A stretch of 58,847 bases of DNA from Ectothiorhodospira shaposhnikovii (GTDB lineage Bacteria; Pseudomonadota; Gammaproteobacteria; Ectothiorhodospirales; Ectothiorhodospiraceae), in NCBI RefSeq assembly GCF_022227765.1, contig NZ_JAJMLZ010000013.1, positions 1-58,847 of the forward strand, written 5' to 3'. The number at the start of each line of letters is the position of its first letter. Position 1 is the first letter of the stretch. Positions 16,309 through 25,827 of this stretch are shown one piece after another. The notes below the pieces were generated by a model. That model made no database searches and was not told the origin of the DNA. It was given only the letters and a program-made list of their open reading frames with translations. The position numbers and the translations under genes were made by a program.

Positions 16309-17760
16309 ATGTACTGGTCTTCGGTGCTCCGTGTCGTCGGGCTGCTGCTGATGCTGTTCAGCGTCACCATGCTGCCGCCGGCACTGGTGGCGATCATTTA
16401 CGACGACGAGGGGTTGGTGCCGTTTCTGGTGTCCTTCGGGGTGATCCTGATCGTCGGTACCCTGATCTGGTTACCGGTGTGCCGTCACCGTCAGGAACTG
16501 CGCACCCGTGACGGCTTCCTGGTGGTGGTGCTGTTCTGGACCGTGCTGGGCCTGTCCGGCGCCCTGCCGTTGACCCTCTCTCATGCCCCCAGCATCTCCA
16601 TCACCGATGCCGCCTTTGAAAGCATGTCCGGGCTCACCACCACCGGGGCCACGGTGCTTACCGGGATCGACGATCTGCCGGAGTCCATCCGCTTCTATCG
16701 CCAGCAGCTGCAGTGGCTGGGTGGCATGGGCATCATCGTGCTGGCGGTGGCCATCCTGCCCATGCTGGGGGTCGGGGGCATGCAGCTTTATCGGGCCGAG
16801 ACTCCGGGGCCGGTGAAGGACTCCAAGCTTACCCCCCGCATTGCCGAAACCGCCAAGGCCCTGTGGTACATCTATCTCACCCTGACCATCGCCTGTGCCA
16901 CCGCCTACTGGGCGGCGGGGATGAGCTGGTTCGATGCCATCGGCCACAGTTTCTCCACCGTGGCCATCGGCGGTTTCTCCACCTACGACGCCAGCATCGG
17001 TCATTTCGACAGTCCACTGATTTCCATGATCTGTGTGGTCTTCATGCTCATCGCCGGCATCAATTTCGCCATGCATTTTCTGGCCTGGCGAACCCGTTCC
17101 TTCCGGCACTATCTGCGAGAACCGGAGGTGCGCTGGTTCATCGGCATCATGGTGACCACGGGGATCGTGGTCACGACCACCCTGATGCTGACCCGGCACT
17201 ACGGCGGTTGGGGCGACACCCTGCACCAGGCCATCTTTCATACCGTCTCCATCGGCGTCACGGCGGGTTTCGTCACCGACAGCGTTGACCAGTGGCCCCT
17301 GTTCCTGCCGGTTCTGCTGGTGCTGGTGGCCTTCATCGGCGGCTGTGCCATGTCCACCGGCGGGGGGATCAAGGTGATCCGGTTCATGCTGCTGATCAAG
17401 CAGGGGTATCGGGAGGTGATCCGACTGGTGCACCCCCAGGCCCAAGTGATCATCAAGGTCGGCGGCAAGCCGGTGCCCGACCGGGTGGTGGATGCGGTGT
17501 GGGGGTTTTTTGCCACTTATGTGGCGTTGTTCGGTCTGATGATGATGATCCTGATGGCCACGGGGCTGGATCAGGTGACGGCATTTTCCGCGGTGGCGGC
17601 CAATATCACCAATCTGGGGCCGGGCCTGGGTAGCGTGGCTGAAAATTACAGCAGCATCAGTGATCTGGCCAAGTGGGTGCTGATGTTTGCCATGCTGTTG
17701 GGGCGATTGGAGGTCTTCACCCTGCTGGTGCTGTTCACCCCGGCTTTCTGGCGCCACTGA
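16309..17760 (+). CDS. trkH: TrkH family potassium uptake protein
   Basis: A 483-residue K+ channel-like subunit of the Trk system. The four selectivity-filter repeats are visible: GLTTTGATVL, TVAIGGFSTYD, SIGVTAGFVTD and NITNLGPGLG. The start MYWSSVLRVVGLLLMLFSVTM aligns with TrkH of E. coli; an in-frame ATG at 16279 would add ten residues. TrkH works with the cytoplasmic NAD-binding TrkA, which is not encoded nearby. K+ accumulation is a primary response to salt stress, in keeping with the betaine genes elsewhere in the window. It ends 18 bp before hypF; the two functions are unrelated and the pairing is probably incidental. Confidence 0.94.
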   Translation: MYWSSVLRVVGLLLMLFSVTMLPPALVAIIYDDEGLVPFLVSFGVILIVGTLIWLPVCRHRQELRTRDGFLVVVLFWTVLGLSGALPLTLSHAPSISITDAAFESMSGLTTTGATVLTGIDDLPESIRFYRQQLQWLGGMGIIVLAVAILPMLGVGGMQLYRAETPGPVKDSKLTPRIAETAKALWYIYLTLTIACATAYWAAGMSWFDAIGHSFSTVAIGGFSTYDASIGHFDSPLISMICVVFMLIAGINFAMHFLAWRTRSFRHYLREPEVRWFIGIMVTTGIVVTTTLMLTRHYGGWGDTLHQAIFHTVSIGVTAGFVTDSVDQWPLFLPVLLVLVAFIGGCAMSTGGGIKVIRFMLLIKQGYREVIRLVHPQAQVIIKVGGKPVPDRVVDAVWGFFATYVALFGLMMMILMATGLDQVTAFSAVAANITNLGPGLGSVAENYSSISDLAKWVLMFAMLLGRLEVFTLLVLFTPAFWRH

Positions 17761-17778
17761 TCCGATAAGATTTTCCTT

Positions 17779-20094
17779 ATGTCAAAGAAACATCCCATCA
17801 TCATTTGTCTGCGTGTCTGGGTTCGCGGCCAGGTTCAGGGGGTCGGGTTTCGGCCCTTCATTCATGGGCTTGCCACGGAGCTGGGGCTGTCCGGCTGGGT
17901 GCGCAATGATCCCGCCGGCGTCGAGCTCATGATTCAGGGACCACGGCCGGCGGTGGACCAGTTCCTGCATCGGCTGGCTCATCATCCGCCGCCCCTGGCC
18001 CGCGTGGATGTGGTCGAAACCAATCCGCTCGAACCCATTCCGCAAATGTGCGGCTTTGCCATCGTGCCCAGCGTGGGCGGCGCCATTGCCACCGGCATGA
18101 CTCCTGATGCCGCCGTCTGTCCTCAGTGCCTTGAAGAGCTTTTCGACCCGGGCAATCGCCGCTACCGCGATGCCTTCATCGGGTGTGCCCATTGCGGTCC
18201 TCGCTACACGGCCATGACGGCCATCCCCTATGACCGCGCCCATACCAGCATGGCCTCCTTTACCATGTGCGCCGCCTGTCACCGGGAATACCAGGACCCT
18301 GGTCAGCGCCGTTTTCACTCCCAGCTCAATGCCTGTCCCGAGTGCGGTCCCCGGCTGAGCCTGCTGGACCCCGGCGGCATGCCGTTGCCGGTGGGTGACG
18401 TCATCCGGGCGGCACTGCAACAGATCCGGGAAGGCAAGATTCTGGCGGTCAAGGGCCTGGGGGGCTTTCACCTCATGTGCGATGCCCGCAACGAGGACAC
18501 CGTCGCCCGGCTGCGGGCGCGCAAGCAGCGGGAGGAAAAGCCCTTTGCCATCATGGCCGCCAACCTGGCCTCGATCCGGGATCTGGTGCACTTGTTGCCG
18601 GAAGAGACACACCTGCTCAAGGGCTATGCGCGGCCCATTGTCCTGCTGCGCCGAAGGCCCGACAGCCGTCCCACCCTGGAAGGGGTGGCCCCGGGGATGC
18701 AGCGCCTGGGCGTGATGCTTCCCTATACCCCCCTGCAGTATCTGCTGTTCCACGAGGCCGCCGGACGGCCCGACGGCACTCGCTGGGTGCAGGAAGAACC
18801 CCAGTCCCTGCTGCTGGTCTGCACCTCGGCCAATCCCTTCGGCGAGCCGGTCATCATCACCAACCAGGGCGCGGTGGACCGGCTGGGGCATATCGCCGAT
18901 GCTCTGCTGGTACATAACCGGGACATCCGGGTGCGCTGTGACGACAGCGTGGTCCGCATGACGGCGACCGGTCCGGGCTTTCTGCGGCGGGGGAGGGGCT
19001 TCACGCCGGAGCCGGTGCGCATGCCCCGGACCGGCCCCTGTGTTCTGGGCACCGGGGCCTGGTATAACAACACCGCCTGCATCACCCGCGGGCAGCAGGC
19101 CTTTTTGTCCCAGCATGTGGGGGATCTGGACAGTCCCGCCAGTTGCCGAGCCCTGGACGAGACCGTGGAGCACTTGATGCTGCTGCTGCGCATTCGCCCC
19201 GAGCGCATCGCCTGTGACCTGCATCCGGATTACTACAGCACCCGCCTTGCCATGCGTCTGGCCAAGGTGCTGGATGTGCCATTGCTGCGGATCCAGCATC
19301 ATCATGCCCATCTGGCGGCGGTCCAGGCGGAGCACCAGCTGGACCGTCCCGTGCTTGGGCTGGCCCTGGACGGTTACGGCCTGGGGGATGACGGTACCGC
19401 CTGGGGTGGGGAGCTGCTGCGAATCGACGGCGCCCGTTACCAGCGTCTGGGGCATTTGCGTCCCTTGTTGTTGCCCGGTGGCGACCAGGCCACCCGTGAA
19501 CCCTGGCGCATGGCTGCCGCGGTCCTGCATGCCCTCGGACGGGCAGACGAGATCCCTGATCGGTATCAGGTCTTTGCCGCCGCCCAGGGCTTGCCCAAGC
19601 AGATGGACACCGAACGCAATCCCCACCTCACCACCAGTCTGGGGCGCCTGTTCGATGCGGCGTCCGCCTTGCTGCGGGTGAAATGGGTGGCCCGTTTCGA
19701 GGGGCAGGCCCCCATGCTGCTGGAAGGGCTGGCCGCCCGCCACGGCCCGGAAGTTCCCCTGTCCGGGGGGTGGGTGATGGAGCAGGGGGTGCTGGATTTC
19801 ATGCCCTTGCTGGCCCGACTTGCCGACGGCATGGATCCGGGGGCGGGCGCCGGCGTCTTTCATGCCACCGTGGCCCAGGGCCTGGCTTGCTGGCTGATCG
19901 AGGCGGCCAAGGCTCAAGGCATTCGTGACCTGGTGCTGGGTGGCGGCTGCTGTCTCAACCAGGTGTTGATGCAGGATCTGGTGGAGCGGCTGACCGGTGC
20001 CGGTTTCCGGGTCTATAAGCCGCAATGGTCGCCGCCCAACGACGGCGGTCTGAGTCTGGGGCAGGCCTGGATCGCCATGCAGGCCCCGATCTGA
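17779..20094 (+). CDS. hypF: Carbamoyltransferase HypF
   Basis: A 771-residue maturation factor for [NiFe] hydrogenases. It makes the thiocarbamoyl group that becomes the CN ligands of the active site, passing it to HypE. Domains in order: acylphosphatase (about 8-95, GQVQGVGFRPFIHGLA); two zinc fingers (about 114-195, from C114-PQC, with FIGCAHCGPR, FTMCAACHREYQ and NACPECGPR); YrdC-like domain (about 205-390, KGLGGFHLMCDA, CTSANPFGEPV); and a Kae1-like carbamoyltransferase domain (HHHAHLAAVQAEH, ALDGYGLGDDGTAWGGE, GGCCLNQVL). It implies a [NiFe] hydrogenase elsewhere in the genome. No other hyp gene is adjacent. Confidence 0.96.
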   Translation: MSKKHPIIICLRVWVRGQVQGVGFRPFIHGLATELGLSGWVRNDPAGVELMIQGPRPAVDQFLHRLAHHPPPLARVDVVETNPLEPIPQMCGFAIVPSVGGAIATGMTPDAAVCPQCLEELFDPGNRRYRDAFIGCAHCGPRYTAMTAIPYDRAHTSMASFTMCAACHREYQDPGQRRFHSQLNACPECGPRLSLLDPGGMPLPVGDVIRAALQQIREGKILAVKGLGGFHLMCDARNEDTVARLRARKQREEKPFAIMAANLASIRDLVHLLPEETHLLKGYARPIVLLRRRPDSRPTLEGVAPGMQRLGVMLPYTPLQYLLFHEAAGRPDGTRWVQEEPQSLLLVCTSANPFGEPVIITNQGAVDRLGHIADALLVHNRDIRVRCDDSVVRMTATGPGFLRRGRGFTPEPVRMPRTGPCVLGTGAWYNNTACITRGQQAFLSQHVGDLDSPASCRALDETVEHLMLLLRIRPERIACDLHPDYYSTRLAMRLAKVLDVPLLRIQHHHAHLAAVQAEHQLDRPVLGLALDGYGLGDDGTAWGGELLRIDGARYQRLGHLRPLLLPGGDQATREPWRMAAAVLHALGRADEIPDRYQVFAAAQGLPKQMDTERNPHLTTSLGRLFDAASALLRVKWVARFEGQAPMLLEGLAARHGPEVPLSGGWVMEQGVLDFMPLLARLADGMDPGAGAGVFHATVAQGLACWLIEAAKAQGIRDLVLGGGCCLNQVLMQDLVERLTGAGFRVYKPQWSPPNDGGLSLGQAWIAMQAPI

Positions 20095-20138
20095 TCACCA
20101 CCCGAACCATGAATTCGAGTCTGTCTGGAGTCTCAACC

Positions 20139-20891
20139 ATGCCACAACCCCGGCCCGATCTGGATATCCGGCTGCGCAGCTGGCTGTTTTTCCTGCTTTA
20201 CAACCTCATGGGCATCGTTCACAGCGTGCTGTGTCTGCTGGTGGCGCCGTTCCAGAGCTTTGAGCAACGCTATCGGTTCGTCAATCTGTGGACCCGCGCC
20301 ACCCTATGGTTGCTACGCACCCTCAACGGGATTGACGTCCGCGTGGAGGGGCTCGAACACATCCCCCAGGATGAGCCGGTCGTGATCATGTCCAATCATC
20401 AGAGTGAGTGGGAGACCTTTTACCTGCAGTTACTGGTGTCGCCCCAGGCCACGGTGGTCAAGCGCGAGCTGCTCGGCATTCCCTTCTTCGGTTGGGGGCT
20501 GGCGTTGCTTAAACCGATTGCCATTGATCGCGGCAGTCCGGCTGCCGCCCTGAAGACCATCCTCAAGACGGGCAAGGAACGGCTGGACGAGGGCATCAGT
20601 GTGGTGATCTATCCGGAAGGCGCCCGTCAGCTCCCCGGCCAACTGGGTCGCTTCAATGCCGGTGGCGCGATGCTCGCCTGTCGCGCCGGCAGGCGAGTGC
20701 TGCCCGTGGCCCACAATGCCGGTGATTGCTGGCCACACAGATCTTTGCTGCGCCATCCAGGCACCATCCATCTGCGGATCGGGCCGCCCATGGCCTGCGA
20801 GGATGGCGACGTCAAGGCGCTCAATGCCCGGGTTGAGCAGTGGATTCGGGAGAATGCCGCCGAACTCATGCAACCTCGTCCGGGCAAATGA
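20139..20891 (+). CDS. 1-acyl-sn-glycerol-3-phosphate acyltransferase (PlsC-like)
   Basis: A 250-residue membrane-associated acyltransferase that would convert lysophosphatidate to phosphatidate. An N-terminal hydrophobic helix (FFLLYNLMGIVHSVLCLLV) is followed by the catalytic box SNHQSEWE (the HX4D motif with Glu in place of Asp), the KRELLGIPFFGWGL block and YPEGAR, the acceptor-phosphate motif. The ATG at 20139 with GGAG upstream is chosen; the ATG at 20109 would add ten residues. It follows hypF by 44 bp. The HX4E variant is seen in some family members, so activity is still expected. Confidence 0.88.
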   Translation: MPQPRPDLDIRLRSWLFFLLYNLMGIVHSVLCLLVAPFQSFEQRYRFVNLWTRATLWLLRTLNGIDVRVEGLEHIPQDEPVVIMSNHQSEWETFYLQLLVSPQATVVKRELLGIPFFGWGLALLKPIAIDRGSPAAALKTILKTGKERLDEGISVVIYPEGARQLPGQLGRFNAGGAMLACRAGRRVLPVAHNAGDCWPHRSLLRHPGTIHLRIGPPMACEDGDVKALNARVEQWIRENAAELMQPRPGK

Positions 20892-20978
20892 TCCACTCGG
20901 GCAGGTGTACTGTCCATTCATTCAGCCATAATGCTAAGATATCGTGATTGTTAATGTTTTAGGTAATAACAATCAATT

Positions 20979-21683
20979 ATGGCCAACTTTTCAACCCATG
21001 TGGCAGTTGCCGGCATGGCTGCCACGGGCATGGCCTCGGGGATTGCCGTCACCGGCATGCTCTCCTGGCCGGACAGCCTGGTCCTGGGTGTGTTCCTGGT
21101 GGCGGGTACCCTGTTGCCCGACATTGACGTGGATGGCGGCCGGCCCCAGCGTTGGCTGTTTTCCCTGCTGGCGCTGGCGGCGGCCATCGTTGCCTCAAGC
21201 CTGACGATCCAGATGCAGACCACGCCCCTGTTCACCCTGCCCGGGCAGACCGTTTCCTGTGAAGCCATCGCCGTGGGGTTTCTGGTCTGGTTGCTGATCC
21301 GCTATCCCGCCGCCTTCCTGTTCCAGAAACTCACCCGTCACCGGGGGTTGTGTCATAGCCTGGTGGTGGGCGGTCTGTGGGGACTGGGCTGGATCTGGCT
21401 GGGACTCCATTGCCTGGCGGCCGAACCCCTGCTCATCTGGCTGCAGGGGATCGCACTCTTCATCGGGTTTTTGATTCATCTCGTACTGGATGAACTCTAC
21501 AGCGTGGACATCAACAACGCCCGGATCAAGCGATCCTTCGGATCCGCCCTTAAAATCTGGGAACCGGCCTTTCCCTCCGGTTCCCTGCTGGCCACGGCGG
21601 CCCTCGTGACCCTGGTGTGGTTGCTGCCCTATCCGGGGGAGCTGATTCACTGGCTGCGTGGCGGCATGCTGTTGCTGGGCTAG
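20979..21683 (+). CDS. Membrane-bound metal-dependent hydrolase (DUF457/YdjM-like)
   Basis: A 234-residue membrane protein with about six helices. It begins MANFSTHVAVAGMAA, contains LLPDIDVDGGRPQRW and RHRGLCHSL (His and Asp residues likely to bind metal), then HLVLDELYSVD. These are features of the DUF457/YdjM family, annotated as inner-membrane metal-dependent hydrolases; in E. coli ydjM is in the LexA regulon. The substrate is unknown. No LexA box was recognised upstream, where the DNA is AT-rich (20925-20978). Confidence 0.8.
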   Translation: MANFSTHVAVAGMAATGMASGIAVTGMLSWPDSLVLGVFLVAGTLLPDIDVDGGRPQRWLFSLLALAAAIVASSLTIQMQTTPLFTLPGQTVSCEAIAVGFLVWLLIRYPAAFLFQKLTRHRGLCHSLVVGGLWGLGWIWLGLHCLAAEPLLIWLQGIALFIGFLIHLVLDELYSVDINNARIKRSFGSALKIWEPAFPSGSLLATAALVTLVWLLPYPGELIHWLRGGMLLLG

Positions 21684-21789
21684 TTCGGGAACAGTATGCC
21701 GTGGGCCGCCAAGGCGCGATTCCGGGGGTATGCGGGTGCCCGGCTCTGCTATGCTTGGCCGATCGACCGGTGAGGAACCCGCCCGCTCC

Positions 21790-22974
21790 ATGAACCGTCG
21801 CTCTTGTCTTTTCAGCCTGAGCCTGCTGCTCCTGCTTTTGGGTCCTGGCCCGCAGGCGAATGATTTGCCCCATTACTGGGACATGGATAGCTACCTGGCA
21901 CGCTACCCGCTGCAGAAGGTGCTGTTCCACGACTTCGCCCAGCGGGTCGGAAGCGCTCCTTCGCCGCCACCGGCCGATGTTGGTGAACGGCCTGTCGCCA
22001 GGGTGGCCGTGCTGTATCCCGGTCTGCAGGCCTCCGACTACTGGCGGCGTAACCTGATGGCCTTCAGTCGCCGTGCACACGCCCTGGGGCTTGATCTCTC
22101 CATTGCGGTCCATTCCAGTCAGCCCGGCGACACCGACCCCGTGCTGCAGGCGGAGCAGCTGCGTCAGGTGCTGGCCGGGCAGCCCGATTATCTTGTCTAT
22201 ACACTGGATACGCCGATTCATCATCGCCTGACCGAGCGGTTGTTGGCCATGTCCTCCGCGGGCGGAACCGGACCGAAGATCATCCTCCAGAACATCACCA
22301 CCCCCGTGCGGGCCTGGGACGGCATGCAGCCGTTCCTGTATGTGGGTTTTGATCATGTCGAAGGCTCGCGCATGCTGGCCCGCCACCTGATCAAGGTCAC
22401 CGGAGGAAAGGGGGACGTGGTGGTGCTCTTCGCGGGTGAAGGCTACATCAGCCAGGCCCGGGGAGGCACCTTCATCCGGGAAATCGCCGCCTTCCCTGAC
22501 CTCCGGCTCCGGAACACCTACCTGACCCATCTTCGGATGGATGTGGCCCGCCGGGCGACCGAGGATGCGTTGGAGCGTTATCCGGATCTGGTCCTGATCT
22601 ATGCCTGCGCCACCGATATCGCTCTCGGCGCCGCCGCGGCCGCGGCAAGCGCAGATCTTCAAGGAGGGCTGCTGATCAATGGCTGGGGCGGTGGTATCGA
22701 AGAACTTTCCCTGATCGCTAGCGGGGCGCTGGCGGCCACTGTCATGCGTATGAATGATGATGCCGGGGTGGCCATGGCCGAGGCCATTGCGATGGATCTG
22801 CGGGGGCAGGGCCATCGGGTACCTCAAGTATTTTCCGGGGAAATGGTGCTGGTGACCCGTGACATGGATGCCGCCGTCATCGACAATCTCAAGCAGCGAG
22901 CCTTTCGCTATTCCGGTCCGCCATCGGAGTCGACTGAACCATCCAGCCTTTCGCTACATGTCTCCGAACGGTAA
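21790..22974 (+). CDS. luxP: LuxP-like periplasmic autoinducer-2 binding protein
   Basis: A 394-residue exported binding protein (signal peptide about 1-24, ending PGPQA). It follows Vibrio LuxP block by block: YPGLQASDYWRRN (counterparts of Gln77, Ser79, Trp82), ILQNITTPVRAWD (Asn159), EGYISQARGGTF (Arg215), YACATDIALG (Thr266, Asp267), INGWGGG (Trp289) and VMRMNDD (Arg310). All AI-2 contacting residues that I recall are kept, so it should bind the borate form of AI-2. In Vibrio, LuxP partners the sensor kinase LuxQ; here the next gene, 17 bp later, is a membrane GGDEF-EAL protein instead. luxS is not in the window. Start at 21790 gives a clean signal peptide; the ribosome site is weak. Confidence 0.88.
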   Translation: MNRRSCLFSLSLLLLLLGPGPQANDLPHYWDMDSYLARYPLQKVLFHDFAQRVGSAPSPPPADVGERPVARVAVLYPGLQASDYWRRNLMAFSRRAHALGLDLSIAVHSSQPGDTDPVLQAEQLRQVLAGQPDYLVYTLDTPIHHRLTERLLAMSSAGGTGPKIILQNITTPVRAWDGMQPFLYVGFDHVEGSRMLARHLIKVTGGKGDVVVLFAGEGYISQARGGTFIREIAAFPDLRLRNTYLTHLRMDVARRATEDALERYPDLVLIYACATDIALGAAAAAASADLQGGLLINGWGGGIEELSLIASGALAATVMRMNDDAGVAMAEAIAMDLRGQGHRVPQVFSGEMVLVTRDMDAAVIDNLKQRAFRYSGPPSESTEPSSLSLHVSER

Positions 22975-22991
22975 CCGGGAACACCCTGCCC

Positions 22992-25760
22992 ATGGCCAGA
23001 CGCACACTGATCACCACGATCGTTGCCGCCCTGGGCGGCGGCATGGTGCTGTTCAGTGTGCTGGCCGTGGTGTTGACCATCCAGGGGACACGTCAGGCCA
23101 CGCTGGCGGAACTGCAGCGCGGCTTTGACCGTAGTGCGGCCCTGGCAACCCTGATCCTGGATCAGGAAATCGAAGGCATCCAGCGCATGAGCCATGAAAT
23201 CATGCGTCTACGTCCCTTGCAGCAGGCGGTTCTGGAAGGACGCCAGGATCTGGCGGAGCATCTGTTGTTACGTCAGGCGCAGTTTGATCTGCAGGGTGTC
23301 TTTGATGGTCTGATCATCAGTCGCGAAGACCAAGCCCGCTGGGTGGCGGGGGGATTTGCCGTCTACCGTCGGGAAGCCCTGTTGGAGTGGTTGTCCCGTC
23401 AGCATGAGCATCAGGGCGGGCTGTCGGATGCCCGGTTGCATGCGATGGTGGATGAGGATGGACGCCCCCATCTGGTGCTGGTGGTGTCCCGACATTTTCG
23501 TGATCCGGATACCGGTCGCCGGTTGGGCAGTCTCAAGGGCGCCGTGATCCTTTCCGACCGCCTGAGCCTGTTCAATCGGGTCAGGCAGGCGGCCGGCCTG
23601 GAGGGATTGGGCTGGATGGTTGATGGCCAGCTCTTTGTCGGCCCCCTGCCGGCCGATGCCCTGCTGTCGGGAGCCTGGCCCCGGCTGCCGCCGGCCGGTC
23701 AGGCCGGTGACGAGTTCATTCGCGAGGCCTCCGTTCATATCGCCCGGCGTTCCTTGAGCCTGGCGACCCTCGATCAGACGCCGGTCATGGTCATGAGCGT
23801 GGCGGATCCGCGCGATGAAGCCAAAATCCTGATTACCGTGATGACCCTGTTGGCGACGGTGATTGTCATCGTCATGTCGGGTCTGTTGCTGTTTTTGACC
23901 CGCTTTGTCGCCTTGCCCTTGCGGCGCCTGGCCGAGCAGGCGCGACTGTTGCCGGTGGGGCCGTTGCGGCCCCTGAGCATGCCCCGTTTCCATGCCGACG
24001 ATGAGTTGGGTCAGCTGGTGAATGCCTTCAATGACCTTATTCGTCGCATCTCGATTCACCAGCATGAACTGGACCGGATGGCCCACTACGACATCCTGAC
24101 GGGTGTGCCCAACCGTCGATTGCTGGCCGACCGTATCTCCCAGGCCATCGCCCGCGCGCGCAGGAACCTCTCGCCGATGGCGATCTGTTATCTGGATCTG
24201 GATGGCTTCAAGCCCATCAACGACCGTTTTGGCCATGCCATGGGGGATCGTTTGCTGCTGGTTATCGCAGAGCGTCTCAAGACCCTGCTGCGTGCCGATG
24301 ACACCCTGGCCAGGCTGGGAGGGGACGAGTTCGTGCTCCTGTTCAATCATCTGGATGATGCGGACGAGGCGCACCGTCTTTTCGAGCGCATGCTCACCGC
24401 CGTGGCCGAGCCGGCGATCCTGGACGGTGTCTGCGTGCGGCTGTCCGCCAGCATGGGGGTGACCTTCTTCCCCCGCGACGACCATGACGCCGATACCCTG
24501 ATCCGACACGCGGATCAGGCCATGTACCAGGCCAAGGAGGCCGGCAAGAACCGCTATGCCGTCTTTGACTTGGACCAGAGTCGCCGCCAGCAGACTCGGA
24601 TGGAGTTCATCAGGTCCATGGCCACCGGTCTACGGGAAGGGCAGTTCCTTTTGCATTACCAGCCCCGGGTGGATCTGGTCAGCGGTCGGGTGACCGGAGC
24701 CGAGGCCCTGTTGCGCTGGCGGCATCCGAAACGGGGATTACTCATGCCCGCTAGCTTTCTTGATGACCTGAGCGGCAGCGAGCTGGAACCCGAGATGGGC
24801 CGCTGGGTCATCGAGCAGGCCCTGCAGCAGTTGGCCCGTTGGCAGGCTCAGGGGCTGCGTCTGCATATCAGCGTCAACGTCAGTGCCGATCATCTTCTGG
24901 AACCGGGCTTTGCCGATTACCTGGAGGCGGCGCTGGCGCGTCATCCCCAGTTATCGCGGGAGTCCCTGGAATGTGAAATCCTGGAAACCGCCACCTTCAG
25001 CGATCTCTACCAGGCGGGCAGTGTCATTGCCCGCTGCAAGAAGCTAGGGGTCCGGTTTGCGCTGGATGATTTCGGCACGGGCTATTCTTCCCTGGCCTAT
25101 TTTCGCAGCCTGCCGGTGGATGTGCTCAAGATTGATCGCAGCTTCGTCATGGACATGCTGGAAGACCCCAATGATCTGGATATCGTCGAAAGCATCGTGG
25201 GGTTGGCCGCCACCTTCAACAAGGAGATCATCGCCGAAGGGGTGGAGAGCATGGAGCAGGCGGCCTATCTCATCCGCCTGGGGTGTCGCCATGGCCAGGG
25301 GTACGGCATTGCCCGTCCCATGCTCCCGGAGGCGCTGCCTGCCTGGATTCGGCAATGGTCGCAACGGCGTCCGGCATTGGCGATCCATCTTGGCGAGGGG
25401 CTGACGGGTGACCTGAACATATCGGTGGCGGTGCGCGGCTATCAGCGCTGGTTCGAGGGAATGATGCTCAGCCTCCATGAAGAGCCCCATCAGCCTCCGG
25501 ATGATCTGTTCAATACCCGCTTTGTCCGCTGGTACAACGGCAGTGGATCAGCCCGTTACGGCATGCATGAGGCCTTTGCGGATCTTTGGGGCGCCCATCT
25601 CAGGGTGCATGAGCTGCTTTTGTCCCTGGGTGAGCGGAAAAAGGCAGGCGCGTCGCCGCGGCAACTGCACGTATTGCAGTCCGAACTCCTGATGGCCCGG
25701 GATGCCATGCTGGCATGCTTTGCCCAGCTGGAACGTCGCGAGGCCTTGGTAGGCAGATAG
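22992..25760 (+). CDS. LuxQ-like sensor fused to GGDEF and EAL domains, with CZB-like tail
   Basis: A 922-residue membrane protein. TM1 is at about 8-30; a periplasmic sensor of about 240 residues follows; TM2 is at about 278-300 (ILITVMTLLATVIVIVMSGL). Next come a HAMP linker, a GGDEF domain with intact GGDEF near residue 443, and an EAL domain with intact EALLRW near 570 and DDFGTGYSSL. Both catalytic signatures are kept, so it may make and break cyclic di-GMP. The last ~117 residues look like a CZB domain (TRFVRWYNGSG, HLRVH), but the zinc Cys and first His are replaced by Thr842 and Tyr817. The adjacent luxP suggests the periplasmic part binds LuxP as LuxQ does, linking AI-2 to c-di-GMP. 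Confidence 0.85.
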   Translation: MARRTLITTIVAALGGGMVLFSVLAVVLTIQGTRQATLAELQRGFDRSAALATLILDQEIEGIQRMSHEIMRLRPLQQAVLEGRQDLAEHLLLRQAQFDLQGVFDGLIISREDQARWVAGGFAVYRREALLEWLSRQHEHQGGLSDARLHAMVDEDGRPHLVLVVSRHFRDPDTGRRLGSLKGAVILSDRLSLFNRVRQAAGLEGLGWMVDGQLFVGPLPADALLSGAWPRLPPAGQAGDEFIREASVHIARRSLSLATLDQTPVMVMSVADPRDEAKILITVMTLLATVIVIVMSGLLLFLTRFVALPLRRLAEQARLLPVGPLRPLSMPRFHADDELGQLVNAFNDLIRRISIHQHELDRMAHYDILTGVPNRRLLADRISQAIARARRNLSPMAICYLDLDGFKPINDRFGHAMGDRLLLVIAERLKTLLRADDTLARLGGDEFVLLFNHLDDADEAHRLFERMLTAVAEPAILDGVCVRLSASMGVTFFPRDDHDADTLIRHADQAMYQAKEAGKNRYAVFDLDQSRRQQTRMEFIRSMATGLREGQFLLHYQPRVDLVSGRVTGAEALLRWRHPKRGLLMPASFLDDLSGSELEPEMGRWVIEQALQQLARWQAQGLRLHISVNVSADHLLEPGFADYLEAALARHPQLSRESLECEILETATFSDLYQAGSVIARCKKLGVRFALDDFGTGYSSLAYFRSLPVDVLKIDRSFVMDMLEDPNDLDIVESIVGLAATFNKEIIAEGVESMEQAAYLIRLGCRHGQGYGIARPMLPEALPAWIRQWSQRRPALAIHLGEGLTGDLNISVAVRGYQRWFEGMMLSLHEEPHQPPDDLFNTRFVRWYNGSGSARYGMHEAFADLWGAHLRVHELLLSLGERKKAGASPRQLHVLQSELLMARDAMLACFAQLERREALVGR

Positions 25761-25827
25761 CGGACTTACCTCAAGTGCTTTCCCGCTGAAGGGGGCTAAG
25801 TCATCCGCCTGCAACGAGAAACCGCTG

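Noticed and set aside
17782..20025. A 747-codon open frame on the minus strand opposite hypF
   Set aside because: It mirrors a well-matched HypF in GC-rich DNA, has low-complexity Gly/Gln/His composition and no recognisable domain.
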